A stretch of 64,000 nt of DNA from the NCBI GenBank assembly GCA_902542325.1, contig CACBUE010000006.1, positions 1-64,000 on the forward strand, written 5' to 3'. Below the pieces are notes generated by a model. It saw only the letters and a program-made list of their open reading frames with translations, made no database searches and was not told the origin of the DNA. Shown one piece after another: positions 9,345-18,812 of the stretch. Origin of the DNA: an uncultured SAR86 cluster bacterium. Lineage in GTDB: Bacteria > Pseudomonadota > Gammaproteobacteria > Magnimaribacterales > Magnimaribacteraceae. A program made the translations under genes and the position numbers. The stretch's first letter is position 1. Every line of letters starts with the position of its first letter.

Positions 9345-11425
9345 AGTCTTAAAATTAATAGGATTAGTTTTAAGTCCTTTTCTTTTAATTTTTATCTACG
9401 TCTCTATTTCCTCTTCGGGCCTAGTCGGCAATCTTCCTGAAGATGGAGAATTAGTCTATTCCCCAAGACCGGTTGAGAATGTTCCATTAAGTGAAAAGCA
9501 AATATTCTTTGGTGATTTGCATGTTCACACTACGTTTTCACAAGATGCTTTTCTCTTCAGCTTACCCATGCTTCAGGGAGAAGGAGTTCATCCTCCGGCT
9601 GATGCATGTAATTTTGCACGTTTTTGCTCCTCTTTAGATTTTTTTTCAATTACTGATCACGCAGAAGGTATGACTAAGAAAATGTGGCAAGATTCCTTAG
9701 AATCTATGAGGAACTGTGATTCTATTTCGGATGAAAACAATAAGGATCTGGTTGTTTTTGCCGGTTGGGAATGGACACAAATGGGGGCTAATCCACAAAC
9801 CCATTATGCTCATAAAAATGTAATCCTTAGAGATTTAAATAATGTTCCTGATGTACCTATTGGAGCAGGCCTTACCGGTCTTGATTTGTTGATTGAAAAT
9901 GGCCTGACACCTTTTTTACCCTTAGTGGCTGATTTCCCCCCGGAGGCAATTGATTTTGATTTTCTAAAATTTAGAGATGAATCCTATTCGATCCCATTTT
10001 GTGATCAGGAGAGGAATTTAAATGAGGAATGTAAGGAAAGGGCCGAAACTCCTAAAGAATTATTTAGTAAACTTGATGAGCTAGGTTTAGAGGCAATTGT
10101 CATACCGCATGGGACAACATGGGGAATTCACTCTCCAGCGAATTCTAGTATGAGCTCTCAACTTTATGATGGTAATCATGATCCAGATAAACAAAGACTT
10201 ATGGAAGTATATTCGGGTCATGGAAATTCAGAAATATATCAAAAGTTTCTTCATGCTGAAGAAATTTCTCCAGGAATATTCAAATGCCCTCCTCCAACAG
10301 ATAACTTTGAGCCTTGTTGCTGGAGGGCGGGAATAATAGTTAATGAGCAATGTAAAAAGGAAACTGGTGTTGCATGTGTAGATAAAGCAAATGATATTAA
10401 AGAACAATTTGCTAATAATGCCTCAGGATTATTAAGATTTGGTCTAGTTGAAAATGCAACAGAAGAAGATTGGAATCAATGTGGACAACTAAAAGATTCT
10501 TTTCTTCCAGCCTATACCTATAGGCCTGCTATGAGCTCTCAAGCTGCATTAGCATCTCAAATTAATACAGGTGGAGTCTTAAATTCCTTTAAATTAGGTC
10601 TCATAGGATCTACGGATAATCACAAGGCCAGGGCTGGAGCTGGTTATAAAGAATTTGCAAGAAAATCGATGGGAGATTCTTGGGGAGCTAAAGATAATTT
10701 AACTTGGATATTACCTCCTGAACGGGGGTGCATCTTTTTATTCAACAGGTGGCTTGGTTGCAGTTCATGCCGATAGACTGGATAGAAACAAAATTTATGA
10801 TTCTTTGTATGAGAGAGAAGTATATGCAACATCGGGTGAAAGAATCTTACTTTGGTTTAATTTAATTAATGGTCAGGAAGAAGTTCCTATGGGAAGTGAA
10901 TTAGCTCTTTCTGAGAATCCATTTTTTGAAGTAAGAGCTGTCGGATCCTATAAACAGCTTCCTGGGTGTCCTGATTATGTAAATAATTCTATGTCAAAAG
11001 AAGAAATAGAACGTCTATGTTTAAATGAGTGCTATAACCCAACTAATGAAAGAAATTTAATAGATAGAATTGAGGTTATTAAAATTACACCTACCGAAAA
11101 GTTAGATGCTTTGGATAATGCTATTCAAGATCCATGGTTAATTTTTGACTGCAACGATACCGGCCAAGGTTGTTTGATTTCTTTCGAAGACAAACAATTT
11201 ATAAAAGATAAAGTAAGTTCGGTTTACTACATAAGAGCCATTCAAGAAGAAAGCCTTGCTGTAGGGGGAGATCCTCTTCGTTGCGAATATAACGAAGAGG
11301 GAGAATGTATAAAAATTAAACCCTGTTATGCAAGTGGACCTGAATTTGAACCTTCTGATGATTGTTTAGCTCCTATTGGAGAAAGGGCTTGGTCATCTCC
11401 AATTTTCTTAAACTATCTAAATTAA
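9337..11425 (+). pseudogene. DUF3604-like (PHP-like) protein split by a +1 frameshift in a G5 run (ORFs 9337-10776 and 10754-11425)
   Basis: The two ORFs form one protein; removing one G at ~10724-10728 gives PPERGASFYSTGGLVAVHADRLDRNKIYDSLYEREVYATSG. Confidence 0.8.
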
Positions 11426-11465
11426 AGCTAAAGGTATAATATGCCATCTCAAAAGTTAAAAGTAG

Positions 11466-12479
11466 ATGGATTTTAGAGGCAACCACATCCTTTCTATAGA
11501 TCAATTCGATCGTAAGGGCATAGAAAAATTATTCTCTGTTGCAGACAAATTAGAGCCTTTCGCTTCCAAAGAAAAAATAACAAGAGTCCTCGAAGGCGCA
11601 ATCCTAGGAAATATGTTCTTTGAGCCTAGTACAAGAACTAGGATAAGCTTCGGAGCCTCATTCAACTTGCTCGGAGGAAATGTTAGAGAAATCACAGAAG
11701 TTGGAAGCTCTTCCCTAGCTAAAGGTGAATCTCTTGCAGATACAGCTCAAGTTCTCAGTGGATATAGCGATATTATAGTTATGCGACATCCTGAAAATGG
11801 ATCTGTAAAACGGTTTGCAAATTCAAGTAGAGTTCCGGTGATAAATGCTGGGGATGGATCAAATGAGCATCCCTCTCAAGCTCTTCTAGATCTCTATACT
11901 ATTCAAAAAGAACTGTCAGAGAATAACAAATCTTTAGACGGTCTTAGAATCGCCTTAGTGGGAGATTTAAAGTATGGCAGAGCAGTTCACTCACTATGTA
12001 AAATTCTCTCTTTTTACTCTAATGTAAAATTAAATCTTATTTCTCCAAAAGAGCTAAAACTCCCACCAGAGTTATTAAATCAGCTAAATGAAGCGGGTCT
12101 AAATCTATCTGAGACTGAGAATCTTGAAGATGGCATATCTGAAGTTGATATTATTTATGTGACCAGAATTCAAGAAGAAAGATTTAAGAGTAAATCAGAT
12201 GCCAACAAATACAGAGGACTACTTAGCCTTAACCAGTCTATTTACACAGCTAATTGTGAACCTAATACTGTAATTATGCATCCCTTACCAAGAGACTCTA
12301 GAAGTGATGCAAATGAATTAGATAGAGACTTGTACGAAAATCCCAATCTAGCAATTTTTAGGCAGGCAGATAATGGAGTTGTAATTAGGATGGCCATGTT
12401 TGCTTTAGTTCTGGGAGTAGAGGACAAAATTGAAGGGTCTTCAAAATTAGTCAACTGGAAGGTGGGTCTAGATAGTTAG
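11466..12479 (+). CDS. pyrB: Aspartate carbamoyltransferase catalytic subunit
   Basis: FEPSTRTRISF, SSLAKGESLADT, HPLPRDSRSDANELD. Confidence 0.95.
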   Translation: MDFRGNHILSIDQFDRKGIEKLFSVADKLEPFASKEKITRVLEGAILGNMFFEPSTRTRISFGASFNLLGGNVREITEVGSSSLAKGESLADTAQVLSGYSDIIVMRHPENGSVKRFANSSRVPVINAGDGSNEHPSQALLDLYTIQKELSENNKSLDGLRIALVGDLKYGRAVHSLCKILSFYSNVKLNLISPKELKLPPELLNQLNEAGLNLSETENLEDGISEVDIIYVTRIQEERFKSKSDANKYRGLLSLNQSIYTANCEPNTVIMHPLPRDSRSDANELDRDLYENPNLAIFRQADNGVVIRMAMFALVLGVEDKIEGSSKLVNWKVGLDS

Positions 12480-13642
12480 GTTAAAGAACTTTCTATATCT
12501 TCCAATAAATCGTCGATAGACTCTATACCTACTGAAAGCCTCACTAAACCATCACTTATTCCAATCTCTTCTCGAATTTCAGGTGGTATTGATGCATGAG
12601 TCATAATTGCTGGATGCTCAATGAGACTCTCTACTCCCCCTAAACTTTCTGCTAAAGAAAATAATTTTGTTTTTTCGAGGAAGTTGGTAGCACTTTCTAA
12701 ACCGCCTTTAATTACCACCGATATCATGCCTCCAAACCCATTCATTTGTTTCTTAGCAATATTATGTTGTGGATGACTTTCTAAACCAGGGTAAATTACC
12801 TTCTCGATTGAAGGATGGGACTCTAAAAAAACAGCAATATCCTGCGCATTTTTACAATGTCTCTCCATTCTAACCGGCAGGGTCTTCAAACTTCTCAATA
12901 ACAAAAATGAATCAAATGGATTCATAATTGAACCTACAGCATTTTGTAGATAGAGAATTTCGTTAGCCATTTTTTCTTTATCTGGTGAACAAACTACAAC
13001 TCCTCCTATTAAGTCCGAATGACCATTCAAGTACTTAGTAGCAGAATGAACGACAATATCAAAACCTAGTTCTATGGGGTTCTGAACGAAAGGAGAGCAG
13101 AAAGTATTATCGCAAACTGAGATTAGGTTATGTTTTTTTGCAAAAGTAGAGATGGCAGATAAATCAGCAATTTTAAGAAGAGGATTTGTAGGACTCTCAA
13201 CCCAAATCATTTTCGTCTTATCATTAATTGATGCTTCAAGGTTACTTAGATCGCTTAAATCACAAAATGTAAAATCGAGTCCAGCAGAACGTTTTCTTAC
13301 ATTCTCAAAAAGTCTATAAGTTCCCCCATACAAATCATCCATTGCAATCACATGATCACCAGCATCTAATAGTTCTAATACAGTTGCACTTGCTGCCATA
13401 CCGGAAGCAAAAGCATATCCAAAAGTACTTCCCTCTAAATCGGCTATACAAGATTCAAGTGCTTTACGAGTTGGGTTAGTGCTTCTTGAATAATCATAGC
13501 CTTTGTGAACCCCTGGACTTTCTTGCACATAAGTGGAGCTAGTATAAATAGGAGTCATTATTGCGCCAGTGGTTGGATCAGGTTCCTGTCCAGAATGAAT
13601 AGCTCTTGTTTCAAACCCTTGTTTATTCTTTTTTACAGTCAT
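12476..13642 (-). CDS. Cystathionine gamma-synthase/gamma-lyase family PLP enzyme
   Basis: YDYSRSTNPTRKALE, SATKYLNGHSDLIGG. Confidence 0.9.
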   Translation of the reverse strand: MTVKKNKQGFETRAIHSGQEPDPTTGAIMTPIYTSSTYVQESPGVHKGYDYSRSTNPTRKALESCIADLEGSTFGYAFASGMAASATVLELLDAGDHVIAMDDLYGGTYRLFENVRKRSAGLDFTFCDLSDLSNLEASINDKTKMIWVESPTNPLLKIADLSAISTFAKKHNLISVCDNTFCSPFVQNPIELGFDIVVHSATKYLNGHSDLIGGVVVCSPDKEKMANEILYLQNAVGSIMNPFDSFLLLRSLKTLPVRMERHCKNAQDIAVFLESHPSIEKVIYPGLESHPQHNIAKKQMNGFGGMISVVIKGGLESATNFLEKTKLFSLAESLGGVESLIEHPAIMTHASIPPEIREEIGISDGLVRLSVGIESIDDLLEDIESSLT

Positions 13643-13647
13643 AAAAA

Positions 13648-15033
13648 CTATTTAAATTTATTACGATAGTAATTAATTAAATCTACTTTAGTTACAAAAC
13701 CTATAAAAGTTTCATCATCATAAATTATGGCTACTTTTCCCTCAGAAAGAATTGAAAGTAATTCATCTTTGGATGCATCAAATTGTAATGTATCTAATTT
13801 ATCCATCATGTAATCAGAAACATTATTAGAGAAAGAAGATTGATCTTTACTGACAGTAAAAAGCAAATCTTCCTCATCGAGAATACCCATTAACTTATTG
13901 TTATTCATAACCGGGATTTGAGATACGTCTGATGCTCTCATTCTATTATATGCAACAAGCAGAGAATCAGTTTCGTTCACACTTATCATTTCTCCTTTAT
14001 CAGCTCTTCTGTTGATTAAATCCCTTAAATCTCCATAGGTCTCCATATCCAGGAGATTGTTGTCCTGCAACCAGGCCTTATTAAAAGCTTTTGATAAATA
14101 TTTGTTACCCGTGTCACATATAAAGGTCACCACATTTTTGTGTTCCTTTTGCTTACGACACCACTTTGCCGCAGCAGCTACCAAAGTTCCTGTTGAAGAT
14201 CCGCCTAAGATACCTTCTTCTTTTAAAATAATTTGTAAGACTTCAAAAGCTTCTTTATCTGAGACTGTTTCAGCATCATCCATAAGAGAGACCTCGAATG
14301 TATCTGGAATGAAATCCTCTCCTACACCCTCTACAAGCCAGCTTCCGCCATCGTAATTATATTCGCCTTTAAGAACTGCATCTGAAATTATGGAACCTTC
14401 AGGATCGGCTGCAACCATGCAGATAGATGGATCTTTAGACTTGAAGAACTCTGCAAGCCCTGTAAGTGTTCCACCAGAGCCTACCCCTGCTACTACTGCA
14501 TCAATATTCCCTTGCATTTGCTCCCATATTTCAGGTGCTGTGGTTGTCCTGTGAGCAGTTGGATTAGCAGGATTGCCAAATTGATTTGCAAGAAATGCTC
14601 CTGGTGTTTCTTGGGCTAACTTCCTAGCCATATCTTGATAATATTCAGGATGACCTTCCGGAACATCAGATCTTGTTAAAATTATCTCAGCGCCAAGCCC
14701 CTCGAGGTGTAAGATTTTTTCTCTACTCATCTTGTCTGGAATTACCAAAATAATTTTATAACCTTTTAACGCAGCTATTAATGCTAACCCAATTCCAGTA
14801 TTACCTGCTGTTGCTTCTATAATTGTTCCACCGGGTTTAAGTTCACCCGACTTCTCTGCTTCCTCAATAATAGAAAGACCGACTCTATCTTTTATGGATC
14901 CTCCAGGATTATTTAATTCTAACTTCACATAAAGGTCACAAGGCCCTGTATCAAGAGACTTCAATTTCATCATAGGTGTATTACCTATTAGATCTAAAAG
15001 GGAGTCATTCACGTCCATATTCATAAGGTGCAA
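13648..15033 (-). CDS. Cystathionine beta-synthase (PLP domain plus CBS pair)
   Basis: IGNTPMMKL, GGSIKDRV, EATAGNTGIGLA; C-terminal CBS domain pair. Confidence 0.9.
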   Translation of the reverse strand: MHLMNMDVNDSLLDLIGNTPMMKLKSLDTGPCDLYVKLELNNPGGSIKDRVGLSIIEEAEKSGELKPGGTIIEATAGNTGIGLALIAALKGYKIILVIPDKMSREKILHLEGLGAEIILTRSDVPEGHPEYYQDMARKLAQETPGAFLANQFGNPANPTAHRTTTAPEIWEQMQGNIDAVVAGVGSGGTLTGLAEFFKSKDPSICMVAADPEGSIISDAVLKGEYNYDGGSWLVEGVGEDFIPDTFEVSLMDDAETVSDKEAFEVLQIILKEEGILGGSSTGTLVAAAAKWCRKQKEHKNVVTFICDTGNKYLSKAFNKAWLQDNNLLDMETYGDLRDLINRRADKGEMISVNETDSLLVAYNRMRASDVSQIPVMNNNKLMGILDEEDLLFTVSKDQSSFSNNVSDYMMDKLDTLQFDASKDELLSILSEGKVAIIYDDETFIGFVTKVDLINYYRNKFK

Positions 15034-15060
15034 ATCTTACATTAATTCTTATAAAATGAT

Positions 15061-15927
15061 ATGTATCAATATAAGGATATGACTATGGAAGAAATAAATT
15101 TAAAACAGAAAGAATTCTGGTCTGGTTCAGGTGGTGATGTTTGGGTAAACAAACAAAGTGAGATGGATATTATGCTTAATCCATTGGGAACTAAAGCAAT
15201 AAGTAAACTGGATTTAAGTGGAGTAACAAAAATAATAGATATTGGTTGTGGTTGTGGCGCAACTACTCTAGAAATTGCAAAGCAATTAGGAGGAGGAGAG
15301 GTCATAGGGGTAGACATATCCGAGCCTATGCTGTCTAGGGCAGCTAAAAATGCTTCTGATCAATCTTTATCTAATGCTAATTTTCAAGTTATAGATGTTC
15401 AAGTTGATGATATGCCATCGGATTTTGATATTGCCTTTTCTAGATTTGGCGTGATGTTTTTTGAAGATCCATACCAGGCATTTTCAAACATATGCAAATC
15501 TTTAAAAGAAAATGGTCAACTCAGTTTTGTATGTTGGCAAAATCCATCTTTAAATCCTTGGCAGAGTTTATCTCTACAAGTTATAAAAGAGTACCTAGAT
15601 CTTCCCTCTCCTCCTCCAAAGAGTCCTGGACCTTTTGCGTTTGAAGATAAAATTTATATTTCGGATATTCTCAATCAATCTAATTTTAAAGATATAGAGA
15701 TAGAAGATAATCAAGAAGACATTGTTATGTTTTCAGGAAAATCTATTGAAGAGGCTTGTGAAGACTACTTAACTATTAATCCTGTAGTAACTGAAATGCT
15801 TAAAAATTCAAAAAAAGAACTGAAAGATGAAATTCTTAAAGCATTAATTCTTAAGTTTTCAGAGTTTCACAATGGCGATGGGCTGTTGTTTCCAAGTGCA
15901 ACTTGGATAGTTACAGCAAGAAAGTAG
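15061..15927 (+). CDS. Class I SAM-dependent methyltransferase
   Basis: IIDIGCGCGATTLEIAKQLGGGEVIGVDIS. Confidence 0.85.
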   Translation: MYQYKDMTMEEINLKQKEFWSGSGGDVWVNKQSEMDIMLNPLGTKAISKLDLSGVTKIIDIGCGCGATTLEIAKQLGGGEVIGVDISEPMLSRAAKNASDQSLSNANFQVIDVQVDDMPSDFDIAFSRFGVMFFEDPYQAFSNICKSLKENGQLSFVCWQNPSLNPWQSLSLQVIKEYLDLPSPPPKSPGPFAFEDKIYISDILNQSNFKDIEIEDNQEDIVMFSGKSIEEACEDYLTINPVVTEMLKNSKKELKDEILKALILKFSEFHNGDGLLFPSATWIVTARK

Positions 15928-16034
15928 CAATTGTTCGTTTTTTATACAAAAGAATTTGCGTTTGCACTAAATTAGATCGAATTGCGTTGATAAGGAAATA
16001 AAAGGTTTGGCATAGAGATTGCATAGTTTCAGGT

Positions 16035-16154
16035 ATGGAAACTAAAAAAACTTTAAAACTTAAAACCCTCGGCAAAATAGGAAAAGAAATCAGCTATTTC
16101 ATTCCTTTGGTAATGGGAGTCTATTTCATAGCAAGCTTTGTAAGCTCGACCTAA
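16035..16154 (+). CDS. Small single-TM protein (39 aa), hypothetical
   Basis: My own reading: METKKTLKLKTLGKIGKEISYFIPLVMGVYFIASFVSST*; below the ORF track cutoff. Confidence 0.4.
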   Translation: METKKTLKLKTLGKIGKEISYFIPLVMGVYFIASFVSST

Positions 16155-16158
16155 GCTT

Positions 16159-16293
16159 ATGTCTGCTGAAATAACGCCAAACAATACCAAAAAGAAATGG
16201 GGTATTGAAATGAGTGATTCGTTAAGAACTACACTCACAATAAGAATATTACTCGCTTATGTAATATTCGATACTATTTCTGATCTTCTATAA
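16159..16293 (+). CDS. Small single-TM protein (44 aa), hypothetical
   Basis: My own reading: MSAEITPNNTKKKWGIEMSDSLRTTLTIRILLAYVIFDTISDLL*; 4 bp after the previous small ORF. Confidence 0.4.
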   Translation: MSAEITPNNTKKKWGIEMSDSLRTTLTIRILLAYVIFDTISDLL

Positions 16294-16295
16294 AT

Positions 16296-16676
16296 CTAAC
16301 CAAACTTACAGATCGTAAGTTTGTTGCCGTCTAAGTCTCTGACATATCCACCATAAAAAATGGGCGCCCTTTGTCCTGGGGCACCTTCGTCTGAAGCTCC
16401 TAGAGATATAGCCTTTTCATAAAGAGCATTGACATCTTCTTCAGTTTCCATAGTAAAACCTACCATGCTTCCATTTCCAACAGTTGCCTCTTCACCATCG
16501 TAAGGCACAAATACTGCAAAATTTGTGTCGTCTCCTGGGATAGTCCAAAAAAAACTTCTTTCATTAGGTCCAAAGCTGGTTGCTCCCATATCTTCAAACA
16601 AAGCATCATAAAAGCTTTTTGCTCGTTCTAAATCATTAGTTCCAACTGTCACATATTTAGCTATTTTTCCCTTCAT
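16296..16676 (-). CDS. VOC (glyoxalase/bleomycin resistance) family protein
   Basis: VGTNDLERAKSFYDALF...FYGGYVRDLDGNKLTICKF. Confidence 0.9.
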   Translation of the reverse strand: MKGKIAKYVTVGTNDLERAKSFYDALFEDMGATSFGPNERSFFWTIPGDDTNFAVFVPYDGEEATVGNGSMVGFTMETEEDVNALYEKAISLGASDEGAPGQRAPIFYGGYVRDLDGNKLTICKFG

Positions 16677-17953
16677 ACCTTCTCCTTTATTTTTATCTTA
16701 TTGTATTCATCCCTAGTTAAGAATTCTAAAACTGTAGCATTAATACAGTATCTCGGTAAACCATTTGGCCCATCTGGAAATACATGACCTAAATGTATAT
16801 CCGAAGTAACAGATCTTATTTCAATCCTTCTCATTCCATAGCTATTATCTGCAAGTCTATATACAGAACCTTCAACAGGTCTCGTAAAAGATAACCAGCC
16901 TGTTCTAGAATTAAATCTATATTTTGTATCAAATAAAGGAGCACCGCTTAATTTATCAATGAAAACTCCGTCGGGTGTATTTTTGAAGATTTCGTATTCC
17001 TTACAATATCTTGCATCGGTACCTTCATTGAAAGCCACTCGATATGCCTCAGTATTTCCTAATTTAAATAGCCCCAGAGCCTGATAAAATTCTTTGGGAG
17101 ATAAGTAACCCTGATGTCCGAAAACTTCAGAACCTCTCTCTAAAAATAGTATGGTGGGCGTAGCCCATGTTGGAGTCTTTATAGCCAAACCCTCTAAGTT
17201 AGATGCATCTCTGTAAACTAAGGGTATCGTCCCTGCATATTCATTAGAAACATCTTCACGAAATTTTTGGCAATATGGGCAAAAACCTTCAGGTTCAATG
17301 ACGACTATACTCTTCCCAATCTTTAAAAGATTGTTGTCTTTTTTGGATTCATAATCATTCCTGGCAAACTTAATACCAGTTGAATGATCTGGACAATAAC
17401 CATTCGGATTCTTCTTTATATAGTCTTGATGAAAATTTTCTGCAACAAAGAACTGTGATAGAGGTTTTACGATTGTTTGAATGTCTCCGTATCCACCTTC
17501 TCTAAGCAATGTTTGATATTCCGCCATTAATTCCAAGATTTTGCTCTGCTGCGCCTCATCTGAATACAAAACTATTGATCTATATTGAGTTCCTATGTCA
17601 TTACCCTGCCTGTTTAGCTGAGTGGGATCATGAGATTCCAAATAATGAATTATTAATTCTTCAAGTGTGATCAAGTTTTTGTTGTAGGTAACCTCTACAA
17701 CCTCAGCATGATTATTTGGATTAAATTTATTAGAGAACTTTGTAATCTCTCTATAAGTTGGTCTTACCCCTTCACCATCAGCATAACCAGACACAGCATC
17801 CAAAACACCTTCTAGTGCTTCATAACCTTTCTCTGCCCCCCAAAAGCAACCAGAACCTAGTACGATTTTCTCTATATGGCTTGTAGATTCATTTTGAGAA
17901 GAAAATACAAGTATACTTACGAAGATAGTAAAAGTAGTAAGAAACTTTTTCAT
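16673..17953 (-). CDS. MsrA - thioredoxin-like - MsrB fusion (exported methionine sulfoxide reductase)
   Basis: Signal peptide; GSGCFWGAEKGYE (MsrA); GFCPYCQKF (Trx-like CxxC); FNSRTGWLSF...HLGHVFPDGP...RYCINATVLEF (MsrB). Confidence 0.9.
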   Translation of the reverse strand: MKKFLTTFTIFVSILVFSSQNESTSHIEKIVLGSGCFWGAEKGYEALEGVLDAVSGYADGEGVRPTYREITKFSNKFNPNNHAEVVEVTYNKNLITLEELIIHYLESHDPTQLNRQGNDIGTQYRSIVLYSDEAQQSKILELMAEYQTLLREGGYGDIQTIVKPLSQFFVAENFHQDYIKKNPNGYCPDHSTGIKFARNDYESKKDNNLLKIGKSIVVIEPEGFCPYCQKFREDVSNEYAGTIPLVYRDASNLEGLAIKTPTWATPTILFLERGSEVFGHQGYLSPKEFYQALGLFKLGNTEAYRVAFNEGTDARYCKEYEIFKNTPDGVFIDKLSGAPLFDTKYRFNSRTGWLSFTRPVEGSVYRLADNSYGMRRIEIRSVTSDIHLGHVFPDGPNGLPRYCINATVLEFLTRDEYNKIKIKEKV

Positions 17954-17959
17954 CTTTAA

Positions 17960-18370
17960 CTAAAGCCCCCAATTATTATTCGCCATCCAAGTTATCGAAA
18001 TAATAAAGCCCCAGATGGATTGAGTAATCAAAACTATAAGACTACCAATAGTCCCTAGTGCTCTGAATATGCTGCTTGCCCCTTCTCTTGTGATACCGTA
18101 GGCATGAAATATTCTAGAGATTAAAAAAACATCTCCAAGGATACCGATAGCTAAAGTTGGAATATTTCCTACTGTCTCAAGAAGGAATGAAAGAATAAGA
18201 AAAAGAAGAGCATTTTCTAGTAAATTAGCGTGTGCTCTTGATATTTGTAACAATTCAAAGCTATCACCTAAACCTAGATTAGTTCCAGTTTTAAACCTTT
18301 GACGACCAGTCAAATAAGCTAATACTAATGCAAGTATCGTCAGTGCACATGCATAAAAAAGTGTGATCAT
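17960..18370 (-). CDS. MAPEG family membrane protein
   Basis: RAHANLLENALLFLILSFLLE...RIFHAYGI. Confidence 0.85.
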   Translation of the reverse strand: MITLFYACALTILALVLAYLTGRQRFKTGTNLGLGDSFELLQISRAHANLLENALLFLILSFLLETVGNIPTLAIGILGDVFLISRIFHAYGITREGASSIFRALGTIGSLIVLITQSIWGFIISITWMANNNWGL

Positions 18371-18436
18371 TTTAATTCCTATAATTAAATTTGATAAAAG
18401 TGTATTGTAATAAAGTTATTTAATTAGGGGTAAAAA

Positions 18437-18607
18437 ATGAAATCTTTCTTTTTAATTTTAATGCTATTTTCTTTATCAAGTTGTGCTGTGGCAAGTTTAA
18501 CAAAAACAGCTGTAACAACGGCCGTCAAAGTGGTTGAAGTTCCTTTTAAAGTAGTTGGAAGCGTATTGTCAGAAGAAGAGGAAGAAGCAGCAGAAGATGA
18601 ACAGTAA
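18437..18607 (+). CDS. Small lipoprotein (56 aa; NF038104-like)
   Basis: My own reading: MKSFFLILMLFSLSSCAVASLTKTAVTTAVKVVEVPFKVVGSVLSEEEEEAAEDEQ*; clear lipobox. Confidence 0.7.
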   Translation: MKSFFLILMLFSLSSCAVASLTKTAVTTAVKVVEVPFKVVGSVLSEEEEEAAEDEQ

Positions 18608-18613
18608 ACATCT

Positions 18614-18661
18614 TGGTAGATACGAGTGGACTCGAACCACCGACCCCCACCATGTCAAGGT
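18614..18661 (-). repeat. 3' tRNA-Val(GAC) fragment: left attachment site of composite island
   Basis: tggtagatacgagtggactcgaaccaccgacccccaccatgtcaaggt matches the 3' half of the intact tRNA at 23394 with a few substitutions. Confidence 0.85.
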
Positions 18662-18720
18662 TACAGTCTTAAATCAATAATCCTTATCGTAACTGGATTT
18701 CAGAGCATTGGTATTTTTAC

Positions 18721-18743
18721 TGTGTCCCTTTTTGTGTCCCTTT
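18721..18743. repeat. Tandem GTGTCCC repeat, left end of element 1 (putative integrase arm sites)
   Basis: TGTGTCCCTTTTTGTGTCCCTTT; second copy at 23269-23289. Confidence 0.75.
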
Positions 18744-18812
18744 AGTGCAGCAATTCTACAATTTCAAGCAATTTTGCGTCCCTAAATTAGCTTGGGTTAG
18801 TCCACAAAAATT

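Noticed and set aside
14057-14356. Plus-strand 99-aa ORF
   Set aside because: Antisense shadow within cystathionine beta-synthase.
16053-16238. Minus-strand 61-aa ORF
   Set aside because: Antisense to two more plausible small plus-strand ORFs; no RBS or family signal.
18721-18743. Short direct repeats as a possible CRISPR remnant
   Set aside because: Only two units, 7-8 nt each, with no spacers or cas genes; better explained as integrase arm sites. No CRISPR array seen in the window.
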